A stretch of DNA of 34,035 bases from Nemertoderma westbladi (lineage: Eukaryota > Xenacoelomorpha > Nemertodermatida > Nemertodermatidae), in contig JAUCBJ010006293.1 in assembly GCA_032718475.1 (NCBI GenBank), forward strand, positions 1-34,035, given 5' to 3'. Below the pieces are notes generated by a model. That model was not told the origin of the DNA, searched no databases, and saw only the letters and a list, made by a program, of their open reading frames with translations. Positions 23,401 through 33,180 of this stretch are shown in pieces. The position numbers and the translations under genes were made by a program. The stretch's first letter is position 1. The number at the start of each line of letters is the position of its first letter.

Positions 23401-23442
23401 CTACTTCTTTTATCTTTCGTGCCGTTCCTTGTGGTATTTATA
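20432..23442. other. Stretch upstream of the scramblase gene, no confirmed gene
   Basis: Mostly AT-rich. A GC-richer patch at about 21480-21660 holds inverted CCAAT motifs (CCCATTGGCTGG near 21510, GGGATTGGATGG near 21582), a promoter-like arrangement about 1.8 kb before the scramblase start. A 122-codon minus-strand frame at 21827-22195 shows no recognisable domain. A small exon-like stretch at 22152-22244 is treated under findings. Confidence 0.45.
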
Positions 23443-23570
23443 ATGTCTGACTCAAGAGAATATTCCCGTGATCCTCTAACTAAGGAGCCCGATGAAGCTG
23501 AAACTTCCGAAGGGGCTGCTGTCATCAGAGAACCAAAGTACTACGATCCAAATAGTTACCCAGTGGGAAG
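23443..23570 (+). CDS. PLSCR: Phospholipid scramblase, exon 1 (N-terminus)
   Basis: The exon starts at ATG 23443 and encodes 42 codons plus two bases, ending at AAG|GTTCGT. An in-frame TAG at 23386 limits the frame upstream. The N-terminus begins MSDSREYSRDPLTKEPDE, is acidic and hydrophilic, and lacks the long Pro-rich tail of vertebrate PLSCR1. The end, NSYPVGR, joins in phase to exon 2 to give VGRWMAKP, which fits the start of the scramblase core. Membership follows from exons 2 and 3. The donor GTTCGT is weak, so the exact junction is inferred from phase and from the fit with exon 2. Confidence 0.78.
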
Positions 23571-24052
23571 GTTCGTTTATCCTATTGTCTTATTATTGCT
23601 ATCGTGTACATATATGTAATATTGGATATTATGGATGGAAATGGACAGGACATACTATACGCACTAACTTTGCTGCAACAGTCTGTTAGCAACCTGCTGA
23701 GGGCAGGTTCAACGGTGACGTAGTTCCGCATTTTGTAAACTCTAAAACAAAAAACCTATAAAATATTATTTATTTAAGTCGCATTATCAGCTCAACTCCT
23801 ATTTATTGAGTAGGACTACCGTTCGCATATGACCATTGTTTATTGTCTCCATTTCATATATTTACAATTTTAATTTTTTATATTTTTCACGCTTTTTTAA
23901 ATATAAAATTATAAATAAGGTTCTTATAGATTCCCTAGATAAGGTTCTTATATATGGGGCATTCCTCGCATAATGTAAAGTTACTAATATTTTTTATAAT
24001 TGAAAAAATGCACAAATCCAATGAATCCTTGATGAGTTTTTTACTATTTCAG
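23571..24052 (+). other. Scramblase intron 1
   Basis: 482 bp, AT-rich, no coding content. It starts GTTCGT and ends with the tract TTTTTTACTATTTCAG. The motif AGGTTCTTATA occurs twice near 23920-23950. Confidence 0.75.
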
Positions 24053-24231
24053 ATGGATGGCCAAGCCCACGATACTGGAAGGAAATTGCATGGATGGGTT
24101 GGAGTATTTGGTGCCGTTGGATTCCATTAAGGTAGAACAAACCGTGGAATCTCGAGCATTATGTTGTGTTTCTGAAAACACCTACAGAATTCGCAATAGT
24201 GCTGGAGAACTTATATACTGGGCGACAGAAG
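24053..24231 (+). CDS. PLSCR: Phospholipid scramblase, exon 2
   Basis: The acceptor TATTTCAG ends at 24052 and the donor is GAAG|GTTAGT at 24232. In phase with exon 1 it encodes WMAKP...GLEYLVPLDSIKVEQTVE...NTYRIRNSAGELIYWATE. This aligns with the start of the scramblase domain of PLSCR proteins (GLEYL, then a Q-rich helix, then NxYxIxNSxGxxxYxAxE). Scramblases move phospholipids between membrane leaflets in a Ca2+-dependent way. The exon leaves one base, completed by two bases of exon 3 to give Glu. The following intron is 5.5 kb and mostly satellite. Confidence 0.9.
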
Positions 24232-24321
24232 GTTAGTTACTAATGGGGAACTGGACAGAAACCGATGATGTCGCTGCCATAAAAAAAAGGAATGTTATTG
24301 AAGGTAAGGCGAATGGCCTAT

Positions 24322-27300
24322 TATAGTAATAGTAGGTCATGTAACAAGGTAGTTCCGAACATGGTGCAACGAGGATAGTGGTACCCATAGCACAATAGTG
24401 GAGTCCATGTAACGATATTGGTGCCCATAGCACGATAAGTGGAGTCCATGTAACGATAGTGGTGCCCTGCCCATAGCACAATAGTGGAGCTCATGTAACG
24501 ATAGTGGTGCCCATAGCACAATAGTGGAGCTCATGTAACGATAGTGGTGCCCTGCCAATAGCACAATAGTGGAGCTCATGTAACGATAGTGGTGCCCATA
24601 GCACAATAGTGTAGCTCATGTAACGATAGTGGTGCTCATAGCACAATAGTGTAGCTCATGTAACGATAGTGGTACCCATAGCACAATGAGTGGAGTCCAT
24701 GTAACGATAGTGGTGCCCTGCCCATAGCACAATAGTGGAGCTCATTTAATGTTAGTGGTGCTGGTGCCCATAGCACAATAGTGGAGCCCATGTAACGATA
24801 GTGGGGCCCTGCACATAGCACAATATTGAAGCCCATGTAACGATAGTGGTGCCCATAGCACAATAGTAGAGCTTATCTAACGTTTAGTGGTGCCCAAGGC
24901 ACAATAGTGGAGCCCATGTAACGATAGTGGTGCCCTACCCAGCCCATAGCACAATAGTGGAGCTCATGTAACGTTAGTGGTTCCCATAGCACAATAGTGG
25001 AGCCCATGTAACGATAGTGGTACTCATTGCACAATAGTGGAGCTCATGTAACGTTAGTGATGCCCATTGCACAATAGTGGAGCTCATGTAACGTTAGTGG
25101 TGCTGGTGCCCGTGGTACAATAGTAGTGCTCATTTAACGATAGTGGTGCCCATTGCACAATAGTGGAGCTCATGTAACGTTAGTGGTGCTGGTGCCCATG
25201 GTACAATAGTAGTGCTCATTTAACGATAGTGGTGCCCATTGCACAATAGTGGAGCTCATGTAACGTTAGTGGTGCCCATTGCACAATAGTGGAGCTCATG
25301 TAACGTTAGTGGTGCCCATTGCATAATAGTGGAGCTCATGTAACGTTAGTGGTGCTGGTGCCCATGGTACAATAGTAGAGCTCATTTAACGATAGTGGTG
25401 CCCATTGCACAATATTGGAGCTCATGTAATGCTAGTGGTGCAGGTGCCCGTGGTACAATAGTAGTGATCATTTAACGATAGTGGTGCCCATTGCACAATA
25501 GTGGAGCTCATGTAACGTTAGTTGTACCCATAGCACAATAGTGGAGCCCATGTAACGATAGTGGTGCCCTGCCCATAGCACAATAGTGGATCATGTAACG
25601 TTAGTGGTGCCCATAGCACAATAGTAGAGCTCATCTAACGTTTAGTTGTGCCCAAGGCACAATAGTGGAGCCCATGTAATGATAGTGGTGCCCTGCCCAG
25701 CCCATAACACAATAGTGGAGCTCATGTAACGTTAGTGGTGCCCATAGCACAATAGTGGAGCCCATGTAACGATAGTGGTACTCATTGCACAATAGTGGAG
25801 CTCATGTAACGTTAGTGGTGCCCATTGCACAATAGTGGAGCTCATGTAACGTTAGTGGTGCCCATTGCATAATAGTGGAGCTCATGTAACGTTAGTGGTG
25901 CTGGTGCCCATGGTACAATAGTAGAGCTCATTTAACGATAGTGGTGCCCATAGCACAATAGTGGAGCTCATGTAACGTTAGTGGTGTCCATTGCACAATA
26001 GTGGAGCTCGTGTAACGTTAGTGGTGCTCATTGCACAATAGTGGAGCTCATGTAACGATAGTGGTGCCCATAGCACAATAGTGGAGCTCATGTATTGCTA
26101 GTGGTGCAGGTGCCCGTGGTACAATAGTAGTGCTCATTTAACGATAGTGGTGCCCATAGCACAATAGTGGAGCTCATGTAACGTTAGTGGTGTCCATTGC
26201 ACAATAGTGGAGCTCGTGTAACGTTAGTGGTGCTCATTGCACAATAGTGGAGCTCATGTAACGATAGTGGTGCCCATAGCACAATAGTAGAGCTCATGTA
26301 ACGTTAGTGGTGCTGGTGCCCATGGTACAATAGTAGTGCTCATGTAACGATAGTGGTGCCCATTGCACAATAGTGGAGTTCATGTAACATTAGTGGTGCT
26401 GGTGCCCGTGGTACAATAGTAGTGTTCATTTAACGATATTGGTGCCCGTTGTACAATAGTAGTGCTCATTTAACGATAGTGGTGCCCATTGCACAATACT
26501 GGAGCTCATGTAACGTTAGTGGTGCTGGTGCCCGTGGTACAATAGTAGTGTTCATTTAACGATATTGGTGCCCATTGCACAATAGTGGAGCTCATGTAAC
26601 GTTAGTGGTGCCCATGGTACAATAGTAGTGCTCATTTAACGATAGTAGTGCTCATTGCACAATAGTGGAGCTCATGTAACGGTAGTGGTGCCCACTGCAC
26701 AATAGTGGAGCTCATGTAACGTTAGTGGTGCTGGTGCCCATGGTACAATAGTAGAGCTCATTTAACGATAGTGGTGCCCATTGCACAATAGTGGAGCTCA
26801 TGTAACGTTAGTGGTGCAGGTGCCCGTGGTACAATAGTAGTGCTCATTTAACGATAGTGGTGCCCATTGCACAATAGTGGAGCTCATGTAACGTTAGTGG
26901 TGCCCATTGCATAATAGTGGAGCTAATGTAACGTTAGTGGTGCTGGTGCCCATGGTACAATAGTAGTGCTCATTTAACGATAGTGATGCCCATTGCACAA
27001 TAGTGGAGCTCATGTAACGTTAGTGGTGCCCATGGCACAATAGTGGAGCTCATGTAACGTTAGTGGTGCTGGTGCCCGTGGTATAATAGTAGTGCTCATT
27101 TAACGGTAGTGGTGCCCATTGCACAATAGTGGAGCTCATGTAACGTTAGTAGTGCCCATTTCACAATAGTGGAGCTCATGTAACGTTAGTGGTGCCCATT
27201 GCACAATAGTGGAGCTCATGTAACGTTACTGGTGCCCATTGCACAATAGTGGAACTCATGTAACGTTAGTGGTGCCCATGGTACAAAAGCAGAGTTCATT

Positions 27301-29440
27301 TAACGTTAGTGGTGCTGGTGCCCGTGATACAATAGTAGTGTTCATTTAATGATATTGGTGCCCATTGCACAATAGTGGAGCTCATGTAACGTTAGTGGTG
27401 CCCATTGCACAATAGTGGAGCTCATGTAACGTTAGTGGTGCTGGTGCCCATGGTACAATAGTAGTGCTCATGTAACGATAGTGGTGCCCATTGCACAATA
27501 GTGGAGTTCATGTAACGTTAGTGGTGCTGTTGCCCGTGGTACAATAGTAGTGTTCATTTAACGATATTGGTGCCCGTTGTATAATAGTAGTGCTCATTTA
27601 ACGATAGTGGTGCCCATTGCACAATACTGGAGCTCATTTAACGTTAGTGGTGCTGGTGCCCGTGGTACAATATTAGTGTTCATTTAACGATATTGGTGCC
27701 CATTGCACAATAGTGGAGCTCATGTAACGTTAGTGGTGCCCATGGTACAATAGTAGTGCTCATTTAACGATAGTAGTGCTCATTGCACAATAGTGGAGCT
27801 CATGTAACGGTAGTGGTGCCCACTGCACAATAGTGGAGCTCATGTAACGTTAGTGGTGCTGGTGCCCATGGTACAATAGTAGAGCTCATTTAACGATAGT
27901 GGTGCCCATTGCACAATAGTGGAGCTCATGTAACGTTAGTGGTGCAGGTGCCCGTGGTACAATAGTAGTGCTCATTTAACGATAGTGGTGCCCATTGCAC
28001 AATAGTGGAGCTCATGTAACGTTAGTGGTGCCCATTGCACAATAGTGGAGCTCATGTAACGTTAGTGGTGCTGGTGCCCATGGTACAATAGTAGTGCTCA
28101 TTTAACGATAGTGGTGCCCATTGCACAATAGTGGAGCTCGTGTAACGTTAGTGGTGCCCATGGCACAATAGTGGAGCTCATGTAACGTTAGTGGTGCTGG
28201 TGCCCGTGGTATAATAGTAGTGCTCATTTAACGGTAGTGGTGCCCATTGCACAATAGTGGAGCTCATATAACGTTAGTGGTGCCCATTGCACAATAGTGG
28301 AGCTCATGTAACGTTAGTGGTGCCCATTGCACAATAGTGGACCTCATGTAACGTTAGTGGTGCCCATGGTACAATAGTAGAGCTCATTTAACGATAGTGG
28401 TGCCCATTGCACAATAGTGGAGCTCATATAACGTTAGTGGTGCAGGTGCCCGCGGTACAATAGTAGTGCTCATTTAACGATAGTGGTGCCCATTGCACAA
28501 TAGTGGAGCTCATGTAACGTTAGTGGTGCTGGTGCCCGTGGTACAATAGTAGTGCTTATTTAACGATAGTGGTGCCCATTGCACAATAGTGGAGCTCATG
28601 TAACGTTAGTGGTGCTGGTGCCCATGGTACAATAGTAGTGCTCATTTAACGATAGTGGTGCCCATTGCACAATAGTGGAGTTCATGTAACGTTAGTGGTG
28701 CTGGTGCCCATGGTACAATAGTAGTGCTCAGTTAACTATAGTGGTGCCCAGGGCGCAATAGTAGAGCTCATGTAACGTTAGTGGTGCTGGTGCCCATGGT
28801 ACAATAGTAGTGCTCATTTAACGATAGTGGTGCCCATTGCACAATAGTGGAGTTCATGTAACGTTAGTGGTGCTGGTGCCCATGGTACAATAGTAGTGCT
28901 CAGTTAACTATAGTGGTGCCCAGGGCGCAATAGTAGAGCTCATGTAACGTTACTGGTGCCCATTGCACAATAGTGGAACTCATGTAACGTTAGTGGTGCC
29001 CATGGTACAAAAGCAGAGTTCATTTAACGTTAGTGGTGCTGGTGCCCGAGGTACAATAGTAGTGTTCATTTAACGATATAGGTGCCCATTGCACAATAGT
29101 GGAGCTCATGTAACGTTAGTGGTGCCCATTGCACAATAGTGGAGCTCATGTAACGTTAGTGGTGCTGGTGCCCGTGGTACAATAGTAGTGTTCATTTAAC
29201 GATATTGGTGCCCATTGCACAATAGTGTAGCTCATGTAACGTTAGTGGTGCCCTGCCCATTGCACAATAGTGGAGCCCATGTAACGTTAGTGGTGCTGGT
29301 GCCCATGGTACAATAGTAGTGCTCAGTTAACTATAGTGGTGCCCATGGCGCAATAGTAGAGCTCATGTAACGTTACTGGTGCCCATTGCACAATAGTGGA
29401 GGCTGGTGCCCATAGCACAAAAGTGGAGCTCATGTAATGT
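24322..29440. repeat. Minisatellite of ~40- and ~46-bp units filling scramblase intron 2
   Basis: About 120 tandem units. Two main types alternate in much of the array: type A is CCCATTGCACAATAGTGGAG then CTCATGTAACGTTAGTGGTG (40 bp), and type B is CCCRTGGTACAATAGTAGTG then CTCATTTAACGATAGTGGTG. An extra CTGGTG between them gives an 86-bp A+B dimer. At the 5' end CCATAGCAC units with AACGATAGT predominate and the first units (24322-24400) are decayed. The reading frames in it (tyrosine-rich, minus strand) are by-products of the repeat. The whole array lies within one intron. Confidence 0.96.
26313..28370. repeat. Higher-order duplication in the second minisatellite (period 1128 bp)
   Basis: The unit order from about 26313 to 27240 recurs at about 27441-28370. 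Marker variants are all offset by exactly 1128 bp: CCCGTTGTA (26445 and 27573), CCCACTGCAC (26691 and 27819), and CCCGTGGTATAATAG (27075 and 28203). A smaller block with GTGTCCATTGC and CTCGTGTAACG repeats at 206 bp (25985 and 26191). Confidence 0.85.
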
Positions 29441-29774
29441 TGTTTTTATTTTAGAAACTAATCTATGTGTACGTTGTTGTCTTTATTTTAGAAACTAATC
29501 TATGTGTACGTTGTTGTCTTTATTTTAGAAACTAATCTATGTGTACGTTGTTGTCTTTATTTTAGAAACTAATCTATGTGTACGCTGTTGTCTTTATTTT
29601 AGAAACTAATCTATGTGTACGTTGTTGTCTTTATTTTAGAAACTAATCTATGTGTACGTTGTTGTCTTTATTTTAGAAACTAATCTATGTGTACGTTGTT
29701 GTCTTTATTTTAGAAACTAATCTATGTGTACGTTGTTGTCTTTATTTTAGAAACTAATCTATGTGTACGTTGTA
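29441..29774 (+). repeat. Nine-copy 37-bp tandem array of the scramblase exon 3 splice acceptor
   Basis: The acceptor AG falls at 29454, 29491, 29528, 29565, 29602, 29639, 29676, 29713 and 29750, exactly 37 bp apart. Each unit is GTTGTCTTTATTTTAG followed by AAACTAATCTATGTGTACGTT. The last copy joins the open scramblase exon. Copies are nearly identical; one has TACGCTG (29581). The first copy has GTTGTTTTTATTTTAG and is fused to the end of the preceding minisatellite. Each unit's CTAAT sits about 30 nt before the next AG, the usual branchpoint distance. Confidence 0.97.
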
Positions 29775-29943
29775 TCTGCGGTCCTGCGAGGTCCTTTATA
29801 ATGGATATTTCCGGCGAAGATGGCCGTAACATAATGCATCTTCTCCGCCCAGTCCGCTGCGATCTGCTCTGCTTTCCCTGTTTCAATATGACGATGCAAA
29901 TCCAGACTCCGTCCGGAAACATCATTGGCTATGTTAACCAAAT
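29751..29943 (+). CDS. PLSCR: Phospholipid scramblase, exon 3 (gene continues or is truncated)
   Basis: The acceptor is the last of nine tandem TTTTAG sites; the donor is CAAAT|GTAAGT at 29944. In phase with exon 2 the join reads YWATEETNLCVRCICGPARS, then FIMDISGEDG, HLLRPVRCDLLCFPCF and IQTPSGNIIGYV. This matches the scramblase core (CCGPxRPF, LERPLRC, Cys cluster, IQAPPGxxIGYV). The Cys cluster that is palmitoylated in PLSCR1 (CCCPCC) is reduced to CDLLCFPCF. About 166 residues are covered in the window. The C-terminal half, including the Ca2+-binding and TM segments, is not found before the filamin gene or up to the window end. Using any upstream copy of the acceptor would bring a stop within one unit (…CCLYFRN then TAA). 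Confidence 0.93.
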
Positions 29944-30851
29944 GTAAGTTCCTATTCTACTAATCGTATCATAATTGTGTATTGCAATTGCCAGAAAACG
30001 CTATAAATGTGACAGCTGTGAGTTATAGACTAAATAATAATGGACATTACAAATAACAATAAAAGTTGACATTCATCAAATGGCTGTTACAAATTACTAT
30101 ATAAATTGTATTTACTTCTTTGCTTTATGTATTATATGTATTACAATTAAGTTTTCATTCTAAAGTGGACGGGGGGGGGGGGGGGTATTCTTATTTTTTC
30201 CATTTCTGAACAAAACCATAATATTAGGGGTAGGGTGGGGGGGGGGGGGGGGGGGGGGGGGGCAGGTGTATTCTATTTTTTCCATTTCTGAACAAAACCA
30301 TAATATTACATCTTTAATTACAGTTGCATAACAGCTCAACTCCAATTCATTTATTCTATGTTTAGCTTACTGTAGTAGTATTGTACTGAATATGATCAAT
30401 ATTAATATTGTAACTATGTATGTATCCTATTGACGACATTGTGTCCCTGTCATATCTTAGTTATCTTTCCTTGTGAAATATGATACAAAAATGTGCGAGA
30501 AACTGGCAGGAATGAACTGTCTAAGTCAACATTTCCGAGGTTCTGTAAACGACCTTTTGGACTTAGAGAGATAAAGAGGGATTGTGGTAATAGGTTGTGT
30601 GCTTTCCTAGTAACTTAATGCAATGGATAAGGATTGCATTTAATAAATACTGTCTCTGATTATGCTAAAACACACGACGTCCATCATACTTTGACCCGCG
30701 TCACTATAATTATTGAAGTAAACATTATTCTTACCTGTTTATTTTCCATATTTTTTTGCATTATTGTTCGTCTAATCTGCAGTCGTAATTTAATAAATTC
30801 TACTAAAATTTTTTCCAATAAAATTTATTATCTATAAAAAAAACCTTCGGG
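29944..30851 (+). other. Scramblase intron 3 or intergenic, with duplicated poly-G segment
   Basis: No further scramblase exon was recognised. A G15 run (30171-30185) and a G26 run (30237-30262) each precede a copy of the ~40-bp sequence TATTCTATTTTTTCCATTTC...ACCATAATATTA (30186-30226 and 30269-30308), so an ~83-bp segment is tandemly duplicated together with its G run. The sequence just before the filamin ATG is AT-rich. Confidence 0.7.
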
Positions 30852-32414
30852 ATGGAAGACCAAAAGGAAGCTAAAACGAAGGCTCTGCAGGCTGCTGAAG
30901 ATTCTTTAGCTGATGATGCAGTTTGGAAAACCATACAGAAAAACACATTTACTAGATGGTGCAACGAACATTTGAAGAAAACACCTAGATCCGTGGATGA
31001 TTTAGATAAAGACCTCGGGGATGGTCTCGTACTTATTTCGTTGCTAGAGGCGTTGTCAGGGGAGAAGTTCCCCAAGTATCACAAGAAACCGGGATTCCAA
31101 CAGATGAAGTTGGAGAACATATCAACTGTGTTGCGGTTCCTTATCGATCATGAGCATCTCAAGTTGGTGAACATCGGCACTATGGACATCGCGAACGGGA
31201 AATCTAAGTTGATATTGGGCCTCATATGGACGCTCATTCTGCATTACTCTGTGTCGAATTGGACCGCTAAAGATGAGGACGGGTCGAGCCCAATCGATAA
31301 CGACAGTTCGTTGACCCCGAAGCAGCGATTACTTCGGTGGATTCAGGATAAAGTCGCCCCTAAGAAGATCGACAACCTCACCACCGATTGGAACGATGGA
31401 CGCTCGATAGGGGCCTTAGTCGACGCCGTCGCCCCCGGCCTGTGTCCGGACTGGGAGCTGTGGGACCCCGAGGACGATTTGAGAAACGCCAAGGAAGCGA
31501 TGCAACTCGCGGAGGATTGGTTAAATGTCCCGCAACTATTGAGGCCCGAGGATATGACGAACCCGAATGTGGATGATCTCTCGATGATGACCTATCTCAG
31601 TCAGTATCCTAAGTGCAGTGTGAAGGAAGGCGCGCCAATCAGACCTCCCAAGTCTAAAGATTTAAAGATATACGGACCAGGATTAGACGAAGAAGAAATA
31701 GAATTGGGCAAACCCGTGAAGTTTACCGTTGAAGCGCCTATCAATCATGATGAGGATATATCAGTTGACATCGTTGACGGCAATGGGGATGATATTGAGG
31801 TCGAAACTCTAATAGAAAGTAGTAAAGATAAAAAGAAGGTCAACTTTTCTTATGTACCGGAAGAGCCAGGGATTTACTCCGTGAGAGTTCGTGATGGTGA
31901 TAATGAGGTGAAACAGAGTCCGTATTGTGTCGACCTGTCGAATCATAAGAAAAATATTATCGCCGAGGAACCAATTATTGCACCATCTCAGGTAAATCGC
32001 AATCAATTTGCGGATATTGGAGATCTTCTAAAAGATCCTGACATGGTTTACGCATCGGATCTAAATATGGAGAAAGAAGATGATGAATTCAATGTGATAA
32101 CAAAGTTTAATATTCTGCCAGATGAGGACAACGTCTATCAACTGGAACATGTTGAAACTATTAAACCTGATATCCAACAAACCACATTTTTCTTTCCTTG
32201 CGAACCAGATGACAATGATTCGGAGGCGGTGGAATGCATAGGAGACTCTGTTAGCGAAGGTGTCGTGGGTCGGAACACATTCTCTGTGGACGCCAGTCGA
32301 GCCGCTTACCATCGGCCGCTCATCGTAGGTGTGAAGGGCGCGAATTCGCCGTGCGAAGAGTTGAGAGTGAAACACACCGGAGGAAATATATATAGAGCGT
32401 CGACTACGACGTAA
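30852..32414 (+). CDS. FLN: Short filamin: CH1-CH2 actin-binding domain, one Ig repeat, linker, C-terminal dimerisation repeat (tail frameshifted)
   Basis: Filamins cross-link actin. CH1 (about 25-133) has KNTFTRWCNEHLKK and LILGLIWTLILHYS; CH2 (about 155-255) has TPKQRLLRWIQDK, WNDGRSIGALVDAVAPGLCP and MTYLSQYPK. Both are typical filamin actin-binding motifs. One Ig/filamin repeat follows (about 268-361; YGPGLDEEE...SYVPEEPGIYSV...SPYCVDL). After an acidic linker (362-470) the chain ends in a segment resembling the last filamin repeat, the dimerisation domain (FSVDASRAA...LIVGVKGANSPCEELRVKH). Human filamin has 24 repeats and about 2,600 residues; this has two. The 1.56-kb frame has no intron, unlike known filamin genes. 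The frame ends early at TAA 32412 because of a frameshift; homology continues to about 32500. The ATG at 30852 is chosen because it precedes EDSLADDAVWKTIQ, like the filamin N-terminus. It could be a minimal real gene or a retrocopy starting to decay. Confidence 0.94.
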   Translation: MEDQKEAKTKALQAAEDSLADDAVWKTIQKNTFTRWCNEHLKKTPRSVDDLDKDLGDGLVLISLLEALSGEKFPKYHKKPGFQQMKLENISTVLRFLIDHEHLKLVNIGTMDIANGKSKLILGLIWTLILHYSVSNWTAKDEDGSSPIDNDSSLTPKQRLLRWIQDKVAPKKIDNLTTDWNDGRSIGALVDAVAPGLCPDWELWDPEDDLRNAKEAMQLAEDWLNVPQLLRPEDMTNPNVDDLSMMTYLSQYPKCSVKEGAPIRPPKSKDLKIYGPGLDEEEIELGKPVKFTVEAPINHDEDISVDIVDGNGDDIEVETLIESSKDKKKVNFSYVPEEPGIYSVRVRDGDNEVKQSPYCVDLSNHKKNIIAEEPIIAPSQVNRNQFADIGDLLKDPDMVYASDLNMEKEDDEFNVITKFNILPDEDNVYQLEHVETIKPDIQQTTFFFPCEPDDNDSEAVECIGDSVSEGVVGRNTFSVDASRAAYHRPLIVGVKGANSPCEELRVKHTGGNIYRASTTT

Positions 32415-32522
32415 CAGAAAGCGGGAAGTATTGCCTCATAGTCAAGTGGGGGAAAACAGCATGTCAGAGGGAGTCCGTTTAAGATAAGAGTTCGCGATAC
32501 AAGAACCACGGGATTATTTTAG
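32403..32522 (+). pseudogene. Frameshifted end of the filamin dimerisation repeat
   Basis: After Ser at 32400-32402 the homology moves to another frame starting at 32405 (YDVTESGKYCLIVKWGK), as if AC at 32403-32404 were inserted. It then returns to the original frame after the A4 run at 32453-32456 (KQHVRGSPFKIRVRD), as if one A were extra, and runs to TAG at 32520-32522. Residue spacing matches the human last repeat (YSVSYLLKDKGEY; KWGDEHIPGSPY) exactly once the three extra bases are discounted. Both indels together are in frame. Confidence 0.85.
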
Positions 32523-32688
32523 GTACTACAGCAAAGTTAAACAATATAGCCTGCTGTTTATCATTGAATATGCTTTAAAACGCTACGTATACGAATATTA
32601 TAGAAGTTTCAGTCTCTGTCATAGTAGGTGATAATTAAGAAGCACCACTATAAATGAATTTAGTGAAACTTATGAAATTATATTGATA

Positions 32689-32726
32689 AATAAATAGTTT
32701 CATTTTGAAGTTTGTTTTTAAATAAA
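32689..32726 (+). terminator. Candidate polyadenylation signals of the filamin gene
   Basis: AATAAA at 32689-32694 and at 32721-32726, about 170-200 nt after the last filamin homology. Confidence 0.55.
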
Positions 32727-33180
32727 TAATTTTATACCAAATAGTATGAGGTGGCATTTGTCTCATTTATATTAGGTTTGTCTCTAATTATATTTGTGTA
32801 TAAGTAGCCTAAACTTTATAAAATGTACTAACTAACATAAAAATCAATGCTTCAAAATCGAATTACTTATTTAATTAAGTTCCAATGTGATATCGAAATT
32901 GATTTGTTTTGGATTAAAATGCTGTTAGAATACTCTAAGTGTTGCCTTCGCGCAGCACGTGACATAAAGTGTCTTAAGTTAAGTGTCAACTAGAAATAAT
33001 TATAAGTAAATTCAGAAGTTTCCAAATCACTTTTAACACCGATGTCACAGATTTGATCACAGATGCAGACAGGGTAACTGCAGCCGATTTATAACCTCCA
33101 AAAACTCTGCCCAAAGTCTGAGGTCTAGAATATATGTGCCAGGTATTAATCAGGAAGAAATAATTATTAACAACAACACG
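32727..33180. other. No recognised gene
   Basis: AT-rich sequence downstream of filamin; no coding signal or further scramblase exon seen. Confidence 0.5.

Noticed and set aside
24233-24863. Tyrosine-rich minus-strand frames in the second minisatellite
   Set aside because: By-products of the 40-bp unit, antisense to the scramblase intron, without start or splice support.
30491-30574. Short ORF starting MCEKLAGMNCLSQHF between scramblase and filamin
   Set aside because: 27 codons, not matching the missing scramblase exons; could be an upstream ORF but has no support.
31388-32509. Other open frames overlapping filamin on both strands
   Set aside because: Shadows of the filamin reading frame.
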